64,000 nt of DNA from Bin80 sp965220365. Lineage in GTDB: Bacteria; Bacteroidota; Rhodothermia; Rhodothermales; Bin80. Below, in pieces: positions 25,386 to 35,024 of this stretch. Made by a program: the position numbers and the translations under genes. The notes beneath the pieces are model-generated. The model was not told where the DNA came from. It saw nothing but the letters and a program-made list of their open reading frames with translations, and searched no databases. Where the stretch lies: the NCBI GenBank assembly GCA_965220365.1, contig OZ244823.1:3348001-3412000 (forward strand), written 5' to 3'. Within the stretch, counting starts at the first letter, position 1. Every line of letters begins with the position of its first letter.

Positions 25386-26339
25386 ATGCGGTTTAGCAAA
25401 CGCTCACAGACCCAGGACCAAAATCGTCTGGAATCTGGACTAAAAAAAACCCGGGATGGCCTTTTCGGAAAGATCGGCCGTTTGATCAAAGGGAAACGTA
25501 AGATTGACGAATCCATCCTGGATGGCATTGAGGAGGCCCTGATCACCAGTGATGTGGGGGTCAACACGACCCTCGAAATTGTCAGTCGGATTGAAAAAAG
25601 AGTGGCGCGAGACCGATACACCTCATCCGATGAGTTACGGACATTGATTCATCAGGAAATGGCAGAACTCCTTGAAAAAAACCTGTCCGCACGCCCTGCA
25701 GATTTTGATGCTCCACTCAAGGACCATCCCCATGTGATCATGGTGGTCGGTGTCAACGGCGTGGGAAAAACAACAACCATAGGAAAGCTTGCATGGCGTT
25801 ACACGCAGGCAGGCCGAAGCGTGCTCATTGGTGCCGGGGATACCTTCCGGGCCGCAGCGATTGAGCAGCTTGAGATCTGGACCGAGCGGGCTCAGGCTGA
25901 CATCATCAAGCAATCACACGGGGCGGATCCCGCAGCCGTTGCATTCGACACGGTTCAATCGGCAGTTCGCCGCTCCACAGATGTTGCTATTATTGACACT
26001 GCGGGACGCCTGCATACCAAAACCGGGCTCATGGATGAGCTTGCAAAAATGAAACGTGTCATGGGCCGCCAACTCGCTGGCGCGCCTCATGAAGTGCTCC
26101 TGGTACTGGATGCCACGATCGGACAGAATGCACTGCGGCAAGCCCAGGAATTTACGCGGAGCGTAGATGTCACCGGTCTGGTTGTCACAAAGCTGGATGG
26201 CTCCGCCAAGGGGGGCATTATTATCGGTATCTCGAATGAGTTCAAAGTGCCTGTCAAGTATATTGGAGTGGGAGAAGGACTAGAAGATCTGCAGATCTTT
26301 AATCGCGATCATTTCGTGAGAGCTTTGTCCATCGTATGA
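25386..26339 (+). CDS. ftsY: Signal recognition particle receptor FtsY
   Basis: 317 aa SRP receptor GTPase. N-domain helices (residues 20-110) are followed by the G domain: P-loop GVNGVGKTTTIGKLA, DTFRAAAIEQL, DTAGRLHTK, TKLDGSAKGG and GVGEGLEDL. The short N-terminus without a long acidic A region is usual here. The start at 25386 is 10 bp beyond the IS1595 element; the longer frame begins inside the element and is not native. The former pgsA-ftsY spacing was 4 bp, so this essential gene now depends on transcription through or from the element. Confidence 0.95.
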   Translation: MRFSKRSQTQDQNRLESGLKKTRDGLFGKIGRLIKGKRKIDESILDGIEEALITSDVGVNTTLEIVSRIEKRVARDRYTSSDELRTLIHQEMAELLEKNLSARPADFDAPLKDHPHVIMVVGVNGVGKTTTIGKLAWRYTQAGRSVLIGAGDTFRAAAIEQLEIWTERAQADIIKQSHGADPAAVAFDTVQSAVRRSTDVAIIDTAGRLHTKTGLMDELAKMKRVMGRQLAGAPHEVLLVLDATIGQNALRQAQEFTRSVDVTGLVVTKLDGSAKGGIIIGISNEFKVPVKYIGVGEGLEDLQIFNRDHFVRALSIV

Positions 26340-26368
26340 TCCCTTTCGACCCCAGATCTTCCTGACTG

Positions 26369-27325
26369 ATGAGCAAAGCCGAATCGACTAATCTGCGAAT
26401 AGTCTTTATGGGGACTCCCAAATTTGCTGTACCCTCATTGGATGCACTGGTAGAGAATGGCTACCGGCCCGTTGCTGTAGTCACTGGGCCGGATCGCCGA
26501 TGTGGACGGGGCCGTAAACTGCAGCCAACCGCAGTCAAGCAAGCCGCACAGCGTTTTGGTATTGAGACCCTCATTCAACCGAAGTCCGTAAAAGATCCAG
26601 CGTTTGCAGCTCAGATCAATGACCTCAAGTGCGATCTCCAGGTCGTCGTTGCATTCCAGATTCTGCCTCCTGAAGTATTTACCCGTGCAAAGCTCGGAGC
26701 GTTCAACCTTCACGCCTCTCTGTTACCCAAATTTCGGGGAGCTGCTCCAATCAACAGGGCGCTGATGGCAGGAGTGACTGAAACCGGGGTAACGACTTTT
26801 TTCCTTAAGCCTGCGGTTGATACAGGAAATATTATCCTTCAATGGCCAACCACCGTTCCGCCGAACGAGACCGCGGGAAGCCTGCATGATCGACTCGCAA
26901 AACTTGGGGCACATGCCGTTCTGGAAACAACCCGGCGGATCGCCGCTGGATGTGCACAGGAGCGCCCACAGGATAACTCACTCGCAACTGCCGCTCCAAA
27001 AATTTTTCGTGATGATTGCCGTATCCACTGGACCGAATCAGCAGATCAGGTCCATAATCACTGCCGCGGCCTCTCTCCCTACCCTGGCGCTTGGACTCCG
27101 TGGAAGTCAGGAGGCCTGAAGATCCTAGGAAGCCGCGTTACAGAGGAGACCGGGACCCCGGGTAGCGTACTCAGGGCAGATGACCGCATCGTGGTTGCCT
27201 GCCAGACTGGAGCAATTTCCATTACACACCTACAAGCTCCAGGGCAACGTGTTCTTGCAGCCAAGGATTTCCTGAATGGTCATCCGATGGTGCCAGGATC
27301 ACGCCTGAATGAACATGATGATTAA
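26369..27325 (+). CDS. fmt: Methionyl-tRNA formyltransferase
   Basis: 318 aa. Formyl-THF transferase core: RIVFMGTPKFAVPSLDAL at the start, the catalytic region FNLHASLLPKFRGAAPINRAL with Asn, His and a later Asp in AVDTGNIILQ, and a C-terminal domain (residues 205-310) with NHCRGLSPYPGAWT. It formylates initiator Met-tRNA. It follows ftsY by 29 bp and precedes the MoxR gene, so it is probably in the same transcript. Confidence 0.95.
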   Translation: MSKAESTNLRIVFMGTPKFAVPSLDALVENGYRPVAVVTGPDRRCGRGRKLQPTAVKQAAQRFGIETLIQPKSVKDPAFAAQINDLKCDLQVVVAFQILPPEVFTRAKLGAFNLHASLLPKFRGAAPINRALMAGVTETGVTTFFLKPAVDTGNIILQWPTTVPPNETAGSLHDRLAKLGAHAVLETTRRIAAGCAQERPQDNSLATAAPKIFRDDCRIHWTESADQVHNHCRGLSPYPGAWTPWKSGGLKILGSRVTEETGTPGSVLRADDRIVVACQTGAISITHLQAPGQRVLAAKDFLNGHPMVPGSRLNEHDD

Positions 27326-27366
27326 GATCGCGTAAGTTCGCCGATGCTTGACTAAATCACTTCTTT

Positions 27367-28362
27367 ATGGCCAATTTTGACCTTGCTCAGGTTAGCGAAC
27401 GTATTCGTATTGAGAGTGCTTTTGTAGACGATCTGCGTGAAGAGATCGGACGTGTCGTCGTCGGACAGAACTATATGGTTGAACGCCTGATGATCGGGCT
27501 GCTCGCCTCGGGGCACGTATTGCTGGAAGGAGTTCCCGGACTGGCAAAGACCTTGACCGTAAGCTCCCTTGCCCGGTCCATTGGCGGGCAATTTCAGCGC
27601 ATTCAATTTACCCCAGACCTCCTTCCCGCCGACCTTTTGGGTACACTGATCTACAATCAGCAGACGGGAGACTTTTCCATCAAAAAAGGACCGCTGTTTG
27701 CAAATATGGTGCTTGCGGATGAGGTGAACCGTTCTCCGGCAAAGGTTCAGAGTGCTTTGCTGGAAAGTATGCAGGAGCGGCAAATTACAATTGGGGAAAC
27801 GACCTTCCCGCTCGAGGAACCGTTTCTGGTGCTTGCAACACAGAACCCCATTGAGCAGGAAGGAACCTATCCCTTACCTGAGGCACAGGTTGACCGCTTC
27901 ATGCTGAAAATTAAGGTTGGCTACCCCTCCCATGAAGAAGAGATGGAAATCATGCGTCGGATGGCTCGAACCAACCCCGACACCGAAGTCAAAACGATCG
28001 TTCAATCCGAGAAGATTCTGTCTGCCCGACTAGTCCTGAATGAACTCTATATGGACGAGCGTGTCGAACGCTACATCGTAGACCTGGTCATTGCCACACG
28101 GGATCCCAATTCCTTTAACTTGCCTGACTTGGTGCCCCTGATTGAATACGGCGCATCCCCCAGGGCAACAATCAACCTGAATCTTGCGGCACGGGCCCAT
28201 GCATTCCTTCGTCACCGTGCTTACGTGACTCCCGAAGATGTACGTTCAATTGCCATGGATGTACTCCGCCACCGCGTAGCCATAACCTATGAGGCAGAAG
28301 CAGAAGAAATGGAAGCCGAGGTAATTATTCAGAAAATTCTTGACACGATTGAGGTTCCTTAA
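27367..28362 (+). CDS. MoxR-family AAA+ ATPase
   Basis: 331 aa. AAA_3 core: Walker A variant GVPGLAKTLTVS, Walker B LVLADEVNRSPAKVQSALLE, sensor 1 LATQNPIEQEGTYPLPEAQVDRF, and a C-terminal AAA_lid (residues 260-325). MoxR ATPases act as chaperones for VWA-domain proteins or metal-cofactor enzymes, but no DUF58 or VWA gene follows here, which is unusual. The next gene is an M23 peptidase 170 bp downstream. Confidence 0.92.
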   Translation: MANFDLAQVSERIRIESAFVDDLREEIGRVVVGQNYMVERLMIGLLASGHVLLEGVPGLAKTLTVSSLARSIGGQFQRIQFTPDLLPADLLGTLIYNQQTGDFSIKKGPLFANMVLADEVNRSPAKVQSALLESMQERQITIGETTFPLEEPFLVLATQNPIEQEGTYPLPEAQVDRFMLKIKVGYPSHEEEMEIMRRMARTNPDTEVKTIVQSEKILSARLVLNELYMDERVERYIVDLVIATRDPNSFNLPDLVPLIEYGASPRATINLNLAARAHAFLRHRAYVTPEDVRSIAMDVLRHRVAITYEAEAEEMEAEVIIQKILDTIEVP

Positions 28363-28535
28363 CCCTTGTTATATACTATATAAATGAATTACGTGTATGA
28401 AAACGTAATCATTCTGTTAATTCGCACGTAGAACAGGGAAATCCGGTTTTATTCCAAAGCCTGTAACGTATATTTCTCCCGTGCAGTGCCTTGATCCCGT
28501 CGATTCATTTGTTGACAAAATTTTGTGATGGAGTG

Positions 28536-29507
28536 ATGTTAAGGAAATACCGCATTGACCCGCGCACGCTTGAGCCGGTATTATCACCTTACGGTTTTAT
28601 TCGCCCTCTATTGTGGGGCGGGGGGGTGTTCGTAGGGCTCACCGCCATATGGTTTGTGGCTGATCTTCTCGGAACTTCGGTGCAGGAACAGAGGCTGATG
28701 GCAGAGAATCAGGCCCTCCAGGAGGAGCTCTCCGAATCCCGTCAACGAGTGAGTGGCTTGAGTGAGCAATTGGATAACCTCTCGGAAACAGATCGGGAGT
28801 TATACCGATTGATCCTGCAGGCTGATTCTATTCCGGATGATGTGCGTCAGGTAGGTGTTGGTGGCGTAGATCCGTATGCTCACTTTGATGGATTCAGCGA
28901 AACAACATCTGAACTTCTTCAAGATCACGCCGAACTACTTGATCAGCTTGAAAGACAGGTCAGCCTGCAAACTGCCAGCTTCCAGTATCTCGAAACCCTT
29001 GGAATCAGACGGATAGAGGTGCTGGCACAACTTCCAGCCATTTCGCCTACAAAGGGAGGCCGCATTGCCTCTGGTTTTGGCTATCGTTTACACCCGATCC
29101 TCCATTACCGAAGGATGCATTCCGGGTTGGACATTGCTGTACCCCGGGGCAGCCCGGTACATGCTACGGGAGCAGGGGTCATTGAAGACATTGGGTACTC
29201 CAATGTCGGATATGGCCGCTATGTCCTCATTGATCATCCTGACGCTGGCTATAAAACACTCTATGGCCACTTAGACTCAGTACTGCCAAACATCAAAGAA
29301 GGCGTGAAAGTTGTTCGTGGACAAGAAATTGCAAAAAGCGGCAACACTGGGCTGAGTGTTGCTCCTCATGTTCACTATGAAGTGCGTGATCACAATAACA
29401 ATGCCCTTGATCCTCGCTACTTTCTGGGACCCAGTATGACACCGCAACAGTATCAGGAACTCTTGGAACGGGCAGACAACCTCAGTGGTCTTCCGTCACT
29501 GGATTGA
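28536..29507 (+). CDS. M23-family peptidase with coiled coil
   Basis: 323 aa from the ATG at 28536 (an in-frame start at 28491 would add 15 residues). A cytoplasmic N-terminus is followed by one membrane segment (GGGVFVGLTAIWFVADLL), a coiled coil (residues 45-90, LMAENQALQEEL), and an M23 LytM domain from about 185. The zinc ligands are seen in HPILHYRRMHSGLDIAV and APHVHYEVRD. Resembles the periplasmic cell-wall peptidases/bactofilin-linked M23 proteins of Bacteroidota. Acts on peptidoglycan or activates another hydrolase. Confidence 0.9.
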   Translation: MLRKYRIDPRTLEPVLSPYGFIRPLLWGGGVFVGLTAIWFVADLLGTSVQEQRLMAENQALQEELSESRQRVSGLSEQLDNLSETDRELYRLILQADSIPDDVRQVGVGGVDPYAHFDGFSETTSELLQDHAELLDQLERQVSLQTASFQYLETLGIRRIEVLAQLPAISPTKGGRIASGFGYRLHPILHYRRMHSGLDIAVPRGSPVHATGAGVIEDIGYSNVGYGRYVLIDHPDAGYKTLYGHLDSVLPNIKEGVKVVRGQEIAKSGNTGLSVAPHVHYEVRDHNNNALDPRYFLGPSMTPQQYQELLERADNLSGLPSLD

Positions 29508-29608
29508 CGTTTTTTTTTCGGGTTACCCCCCTGCATTACAACATATTCCTCTGAATTGCATAATATCCGGTTTCTAACTCGGATCACAAAGCGCACGCTA
29601 AATTCAAA

Positions 29609-29830
29609 ATGGGATACTGGACACTCGAACTGGCCTCCTATCTCGAGGATGCTCCCTGGCCAGCTACACAAGAAGAGCTCATTGATTATGCCGAACGTAC
29701 GGGAGCTCCTTTCGAAGTGATGGAGAATCTCCGGGAGCTCGAGGACGAAGGCGAACCCTACGAAAGCATGGATGAAGTATGGCCTGATTACCCGACGGCC
29801 GACGACGATTTCTACTTCGAGGACGAGTAG
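29609..29830 (+). CDS. DUF2795 small acidic protein
   Basis: 73 aa. A conserved helical core (YWTLELASYLEDAPWPATQEELIDYAERTGAP, residues 3-35) and an acidic tail (DDDFYFEDE). DUF2795 proteins occur widely with no known function. The 3' end overlaps the signal-peptide codons of the next gene by 59 bp. Confidence 0.8.
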   Translation: MGYWTLELASYLEDAPWPATQEELIDYAERTGAPFEVMENLRELEDEGEPYESMDEVWPDYPTADDDFYFEDE

Positions 29831-32222
29831 GTGGAGTTTATGCCTACTGGTACTGGTTGGAGGGCTCTCATCAGCAGTTGCCTCCGCTCAATCTGATTCC
29901 GACACACCTCATATTGTAGAGATATTTTTCGTCGGAAATACTGACTTCTCTGACGAAGTCCTTCAGAGTCGTATCCGTACGGCCGTCAACCGGGAGTTTC
30001 TCGGGCTTCGTGGTGCACACTGGTGGCTCTGGCTTTACCGAGTTGGAGAAGCCGGTAGACTAGGCTCACGGTTGAGCAGGGCTCTCATGAACCTGGGAGA
30101 ACCACCTGCCATCATAGATGAAGCCGTGCTTGCTACGGACTTGGAGCAGCTCCGCGTGTTCTTTGAGCGGGAAGGCTATCTCCAAACCGAGATAAACTAT
30201 CAGATTGAGATTGATGGGAACCATGCCTACATCACATTCAATATTGTCCAGGGACCTGCCACACTGATCAACCGCATATCCTATACTGGACTAGACAGCC
30301 TGGATCTTCAACAACAACAACAACTCGCACAGACCTCCCTATTTCCCCCGCTACCCAATCAACCACTCCTGGATTATAAACCCATACCACAGCGGTTCCG
30401 AGAAAGTCAATTACTTGAAGAGAGAAGTAGACTCCTGACACTGCTGCGAAATATGGGCTTTGCAGCCGTTACACGGGATTCAATTCGTGCCATTGTTACG
30501 CCCATTACTATGGATTCCTTCAATGTTGAACTGCGAATCCATACCGGCAAGCGCTTCCGTTACGGTACGATACAGTTTGAGGTCGAAGGCCCCGAACCTG
30601 ATGTACCCGTACGAATAGATACCCTCTTCACGAACAGAGACACATCTCGACTCGTGATTTCCAAAATTCAGGGAGAACGCCGTATCAAGAGTGCTCTTTT
30701 GCTCAAAGCACTGAATATACGACCCGGTGCCTGGTACAACCAATCGGAAATCCTGACAACCAAACGACGCCTGGAAGCTACGGGGGTGTTCACGTTCACC
30801 GACATTGTTTCTCAAGTCCCCATTGACCGGGTACTCCCCCACCAGATCACCGTTCGAACCCGACCACGCCATCAATTTTTGTTTTCGACCTTTATTCGAC
30901 AGAGTAACGATGCATTGGGGGGCATTGAGAATGAATTAGGAGGTGGGCTGGGTCTCACGTATAAAAATGCCAATATGTTTGGTGGTGGAGAGGTGCTCAG
31001 CCTAAGCACGACGGGCTCCGTTGCAGCAGATATAGATACGACCTTCCTTTCGTCCACGCTGGCTGAATTTTCAGCGACCGTGAGCCTACCCTACCTGATT
31101 GCCCCATTCCATCACCTGGGTCTAGACCTGTTTCAGACTCGAACCCGATTTACCTTTAGCTATCTTACCGCTCGCCGCGAAGATTTAAGTCTGATTATAC
31201 GTGGACGCGTTGCAACACGCATTCGATTTGAACTGCAACATAACCCAAACATCACTTCGTTCATCGATTTAATGGACCTGAGCTTGAGCCAACCGGACAC
31301 GTTGCGCGGCTTTGAATCTAGATTCCTCAGCCGGGTATTGGGTGTAGAGGGAAGGTCTCAAATCATTGATCCTGTTCAACGTGCTCAGATTCTGGAAGAC
31401 TATACTCAACCTCAGATCAACAACGCAATCCGTTACACGTTTCGATCTGAACAAGTCAACCTGCTTCGCAGAGATGAGGGATATAGCTACGAGACCAGTA
31501 TTGAGCTAGGAGGAATGCTTCCCTATTTCCTGGATCGTTACGTGTTTACTCCAGACACACTGGAACAGAGCTTACGTCTTTTCTCTTTTACAGGAAGTAA
31601 TTCTCAAGCCTACTATCGTCAATATGTGCGATTCACAAGCAGCTTTCGACGATACTATCGCCTGGGTAATCGTACGGTTCTAGCTGCAAAATTCTTTGGC
31701 GGCTGGGTCCATCCCATCGGAAAAGCCACCGTTGTACCTTTTACACACCGCTTCTACAGTGGCGGCGCATCAAGCGTACGGGGATGGGGACTTCGACAAT
31801 TAGGACCGGGAGCAGCCAGCTTCAGCCAGTTATCCAGTAATCAACGGGAAACGAACCTCCTGGGAGGGGACATCAAACTGGAAGCCAGTTTGGAGTTACG
31901 CCAGACCGTAATCCGGGATCGCCTGGGAGCGGACTGGATCTTGGCCACCTTCACGGATGCTGGAAATGTGTGGTTCGGGCCACGTAATCCCGCATTTAGT
32001 GAGACCGCCCCAGGCCAACCAACGGGGCGTTTCGTTTTCCAAAACCTACTGCAGGAAACAGGCATGGGTTGGGGAGTCGGGGTCCGGGTCTCATGGGCAT
32101 ATCTGGTTGCTCGCCTGGATATGGCAGTCCAAGTCCATGATCCTACACGCCCAAACACAGGATTATTCCCCTCAGGCCTGAATGATTGGGTGGGCTATTT
32201 TCGCCTTGGTCATGCCTTCTGA
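29772..32222 (+). CDS. Omp85/BamA-TamA family outer-membrane protein
   Basis: 816 aa. A signal segment (CLLVLVGGLSSAVASAQ) and POTRA-like repeats (residues 45-120 IFFVGNTDFSDEVLQSRI; 150-190; 255-370) are followed by a C-terminal beta-barrel of about 400 residues. The barrel shows the Omp85 marks FYSGGASSVRGWGLRQLGP (VRGW lid motif) and LGGDIKLEASLELR, and ends in Phe (YFRLGHAF). It inserts or secretes outer-membrane proteins. The ATG at 29772 is the only in-frame start that keeps a signal peptide, so it overlaps the DUF2795 gene. Likely TamA/BamA-like paralogue, not necessarily BamA itself. Confidence 0.88.
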   Translation: MKYGLITRRPTTISTSRTSRWSLCLLVLVGGLSSAVASAQSDSDTPHIVEIFFVGNTDFSDEVLQSRIRTAVNREFLGLRGAHWWLWLYRVGEAGRLGSRLSRALMNLGEPPAIIDEAVLATDLEQLRVFFEREGYLQTEINYQIEIDGNHAYITFNIVQGPATLINRISYTGLDSLDLQQQQQLAQTSLFPPLPNQPLLDYKPIPQRFRESQLLEERSRLLTLLRNMGFAAVTRDSIRAIVTPITMDSFNVELRIHTGKRFRYGTIQFEVEGPEPDVPVRIDTLFTNRDTSRLVISKIQGERRIKSALLLKALNIRPGAWYNQSEILTTKRRLEATGVFTFTDIVSQVPIDRVLPHQITVRTRPRHQFLFSTFIRQSNDALGGIENELGGGLGLTYKNANMFGGGEVLSLSTTGSVAADIDTTFLSSTLAEFSATVSLPYLIAPFHHLGLDLFQTRTRFTFSYLTARREDLSLIIRGRVATRIRFELQHNPNITSFIDLMDLSLSQPDTLRGFESRFLSRVLGVEGRSQIIDPVQRAQILEDYTQPQINNAIRYTFRSEQVNLLRRDEGYSYETSIELGGMLPYFLDRYVFTPDTLEQSLRLFSFTGSNSQAYYRQYVRFTSSFRRYYRLGNRTVLAAKFFGGWVHPIGKATVVPFTHRFYSGGASSVRGWGLRQLGPGAASFSQLSSNQRETNLLGGDIKLEASLELRQTVIRDRLGADWILATFTDAGNVWFGPRNPAFSETAPGQPTGRFVFQNLLQETGMGWGVGVRVSWAYLVARLDMAVQVHDPTRPNTGLFPSGLNDWVGYFRLGHAF

Positions 32223-33663
32223 TCCATTCATAGAAGCAGATACGCCGTCGAAGCCTCCACTGCGACGCGGAGATATTGTGGAGTTGGTGATGGAGAAAAT
32301 GGCAGACCGGGGAAAGTGTCTCGCATATTATAACGGTCAGGTGGTGTTTGTCCCCCATACCCTAGCAGGTGAGCGTGTGCAGGCCAAAGTGGTAAAACGG
32401 CGCAGGAAGTTTGCAGAGGCGCAACTTCTGACCGTGCTGAAACCTTCTCCAAACCGGGTTCAGCCACGTTGTGAATATTTCGGAAGCTGCGGCGGCTGTA
32501 CCCTTCAGACTACTTCCTACACACAGCAACTTGAGGATAAATATCAACTGGTCCGCGAGGCAATGACACGCATCGCTGACCTGCCAAATCTGGAGATTCG
32601 CAGACCACTGAAAGCGGCTGCAACCTATGGTTACCGAAATAAGATGGAGTTCTCCTTCTCGCCCTGCCGCTGGCTTACCAGAGAAGAGATTGATTCCAGG
32701 GAAGTATTTGATACCTCATTTGCGCTTGGTCTGCATCCGCCAAACGTATTCGCCAAAATCCTGGACATCCGCCAATGTCATCTTCAGGATGAACGCAGTA
32801 CGGCAGTGGTCAACGGGATTCGAGTCCTTGCGAAACAATATCATTGGAGCCCCTGGAACTGGCGAAAAAAGGAAGGATTTTTGAGACACCTTGTCATTCG
32901 CCAGTCTGTACATATGCCGGACTTTATGGTGAATTTAATCACGTCTGGGTATGATGCAGAACGCATGTCCTGCCTTGAATCCTACCTCAAAGAGGAGCAT
33001 CCGTACGTGACCACACTGGTAAACACCATCAATTCAACACCTGCTCAGACCGCTTTTGGAGAACAAACCGAGACCATCTACGGCCCCGGAATCCTTCGAG
33101 AGCGTATTGGTGAACTTACCTTTGAGATTGCGCCTAGCGCATTTTTTCAGACCAACACTCTTCAGGCAGAACAATTGGTGAATGTCGTACAGGATCTTGC
33201 TGAAGTGACCAAAAAAGAACATATATACGATCTGTACTGTGGCACTGGAACGATCGCATTATCCCTTGCTAAACATGCCGCACATGTGACCGGTATCGAA
33301 TTGATTGAAGATACCATCCTGAACGCAAGAAGTAATGCAGCTCTGAATGAAATCAAGAATACCACCTTCATCAGTGGAGACATGCTGCGACTCTTAAAGC
33401 CGGACCTCATTACTGAGTACGGGAATCCTGATGTCGTCGTACTTGATCCTCCACGAGCGGGTATGCATCCAAAGGTAGCCATACAGGTATCTAGGCTAAA
33501 CGCTCGTAGGATCGTGTACGTGAGTTGTAATATTCAATCCCAGGCCCGTGATCTACTGACCTTATCAAAGTCGTACGATGCAGTTGTTGCACAGCCTATT
33601 GACTTATTTCCCCAAACCCACCATCTTGAGAACATTGTCCTACTTGAAAAAAGAGTGCCGTGA
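32212..33663 (+). CDS. rlmD: 23S rRNA (uracil-5-)-methyltransferase RlmD-like
   Basis: 483 aa. An N-terminal TRAM domain (residues 15-75) is followed by 4Fe-4S cysteines CEYFGSCGGC plus a later Cys, and a SAM methylase with DLYCGTGTIALSLA, DPPRAGMH and the catalytic VYVSCN. Belongs to the RlmC/RlmD/TrmA family, which makes 5-methyluridine in 23S rRNA. Start at the ATG at 32212, overlapping the Omp85 stop by 11 nt; the longer frame from 32182 lacks conserved sequence. Exact U position cannot be told from sequence. Confidence 0.9.
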   Translation: MPSDPFIEADTPSKPPLRRGDIVELVMEKMADRGKCLAYYNGQVVFVPHTLAGERVQAKVVKRRRKFAEAQLLTVLKPSPNRVQPRCEYFGSCGGCTLQTTSYTQQLEDKYQLVREAMTRIADLPNLEIRRPLKAAATYGYRNKMEFSFSPCRWLTREEIDSREVFDTSFALGLHPPNVFAKILDIRQCHLQDERSTAVVNGIRVLAKQYHWSPWNWRKKEGFLRHLVIRQSVHMPDFMVNLITSGYDAERMSCLESYLKEEHPYVTTLVNTINSTPAQTAFGEQTETIYGPGILRERIGELTFEIAPSAFFQTNTLQAEQLVNVVQDLAEVTKKEHIYDLYCGTGTIALSLAKHAAHVTGIELIEDTILNARSNAALNEIKNTTFISGDMLRLLKPDLITEYGNPDVVVLDPPRAGMHPKVAIQVSRLNARRIVYVSCNIQSQARDLLTLSKSYDAVVAQPIDLFPQTHHLENIVLLEKRVP

Positions 33664-34628
33664 TGGGTAAGATTGCGTTTGTGACGGGAGGAACTGGCTT
33701 TGTCGGCAGTCACCTAGTTGAGGCGTTACTCCAGCGAGGTTATTCAGAAATTCGTTGCCTGATCCGTTCTGAACCGAAATGGCTGAAAGGGCTTGATGTC
33801 GTGCATATACGCGGCAGCCTCAGCGATTCCATACTCGTCGAACAAGCTCTGCAAGGGGTAGATTTTGTCTACCATTTAGGTGCAATGACACGTGCACCGA
33901 CATGGGAAATGCTGTATGAGGCCAACGTAACCTCTACGATAAACTTGATGACAGCAGCCGCTACTGCGAAAATTTCCAAAGTATGTATTGCCAGCAGTCT
34001 GGCGGTCGTCGGTGATACCGGGGAGGTACTCGCCGATGAATCCACACCCTGCGAACCCGTTTCCATGTACGGAAGAAGTAAACTCACTATGGAACATACA
34101 TTGGCAGACATGGATCTGCCCATAGTCATTATCCGCCCTCCCGTCGTATATGGACCAAGGGATCGAGACCTACTGGCTTTTTTTACTACTGTAAATCGTG
34201 GACTCTGTGTTGTCCCCCGGGGTGATCCTGGACTGTCACTCGTGTATGTGCAGGACTTGGTCCGAGGGATCATTGGAGCAGCAGAATCTCCGCGGACGAC
34301 TGGCGAAACCTACTACGTAGGGAGCCGCCGAATTATATCTTGGGGAAAACTGAAAAAATCGTCTGATTCTGCGTTGGGGAAAAAATCACGAATGATCCAG
34401 ATCCCACGCTCGCTGATCATGCCATTGGGAACCCTCAGTGAATTTGCCGGAAAGCTATCTCGAACCTACCCGGCACTGAACCGAGAGAAGGCACGGGAAA
34501 TCCTTCATGCGACAAAACAATGTTCATCAAGAAAAGCCGGTGAACATTTTGGGTATGCTTCCCAAGTTTCATTGAACGATGGCATAAAAGAAACGATTGG
34601 GTGGTACCGGACGCAGGGGTGGATTTGA
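33663..34628 (+). CDS. NAD-dependent epimerase/dehydratase (extended SDR)
   Basis: 321 aa. Extended short-chain dehydrogenase: nucleotide motif VTGGTGFVGSHLVEALL at the N-terminus, HLGAMTRA, and active-site SMYGRSKLTME (YxxxK) near residue 138 with an upstream Ser (ASSLAVVG). Substrate-binding C-terminal part includes VVYGPRDRD. Related to dihydroflavonol-reductase-like and sugar epimerases. ATG shares one base with the rlmD TGA, so it is co-translated. Substrate unknown. Confidence 0.88.
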   Translation: MGKIAFVTGGTGFVGSHLVEALLQRGYSEIRCLIRSEPKWLKGLDVVHIRGSLSDSILVEQALQGVDFVYHLGAMTRAPTWEMLYEANVTSTINLMTAAATAKISKVCIASSLAVVGDTGEVLADESTPCEPVSMYGRSKLTMEHTLADMDLPIVIIRPPVVYGPRDRDLLAFFTTVNRGLCVVPRGDPGLSLVYVQDLVRGIIGAAESPRTTGETYYVGSRRIISWGKLKKSSDSALGKKSRMIQIPRSLIMPLGTLSEFAGKLSRTYPALNREKAREILHATKQCSSRKAGEHFGYASQVSLNDGIKETIGWYRTQGWI

Positions 34629-35024
34629 GCTAGTCTTCTGGGGGTGATCTGTAGACCGCGCGCAAGATCAACGGCATTGCGATCAATCTACAGGGTTAAA
34701 ATCTATGATGCCGCCCTTCGTAAAGGTACATACTGTTTTTCTTCAGGAATACCTGCTCATACCTCAAAATACTGCATCACACTTGAATTTGATTTTGTGG
34801 AGATCCGGGGAGTATAGCGACAAATAATTTGACTACCGCCCCCAACTCTGCAACCCACACACCGATTCACTGTACACAGGCTATTGTTCTGCCTCGAACG
34901 CCTGCATTCATTGCGGCGTTTGAGTTTTGTATATTCTTGGTTCAGGCAGGGACTTTATTTGCCCGCATGAACGGACCGTTTCTGCTGAACCATACAATTT
35001 ATATCCACCTGATCTGGAAAGAAA
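34629..35024. other. Intergenic region upstream of the OGDH gene
   Basis: About 396 bases without a credible gene. A hairpin at 34649-34693 has an outer 7-bp stem (CTGTAGA with TCTACAG) and an inner 5-bp stem (CGCAA with TTGCG); no T run follows. It could be a leader structure or chance. The promoter for the 3.6-kb gene must be here but I cannot fix it. Confidence 0.4.

Noticed and set aside
34649..34693. Candidate riboswitch or terminator upstream of the OGDH gene.
   Set aside because: Only short stems, no T tract and no match to a riboswitch core that I can recognise; kept as a note in the intergenic entry.
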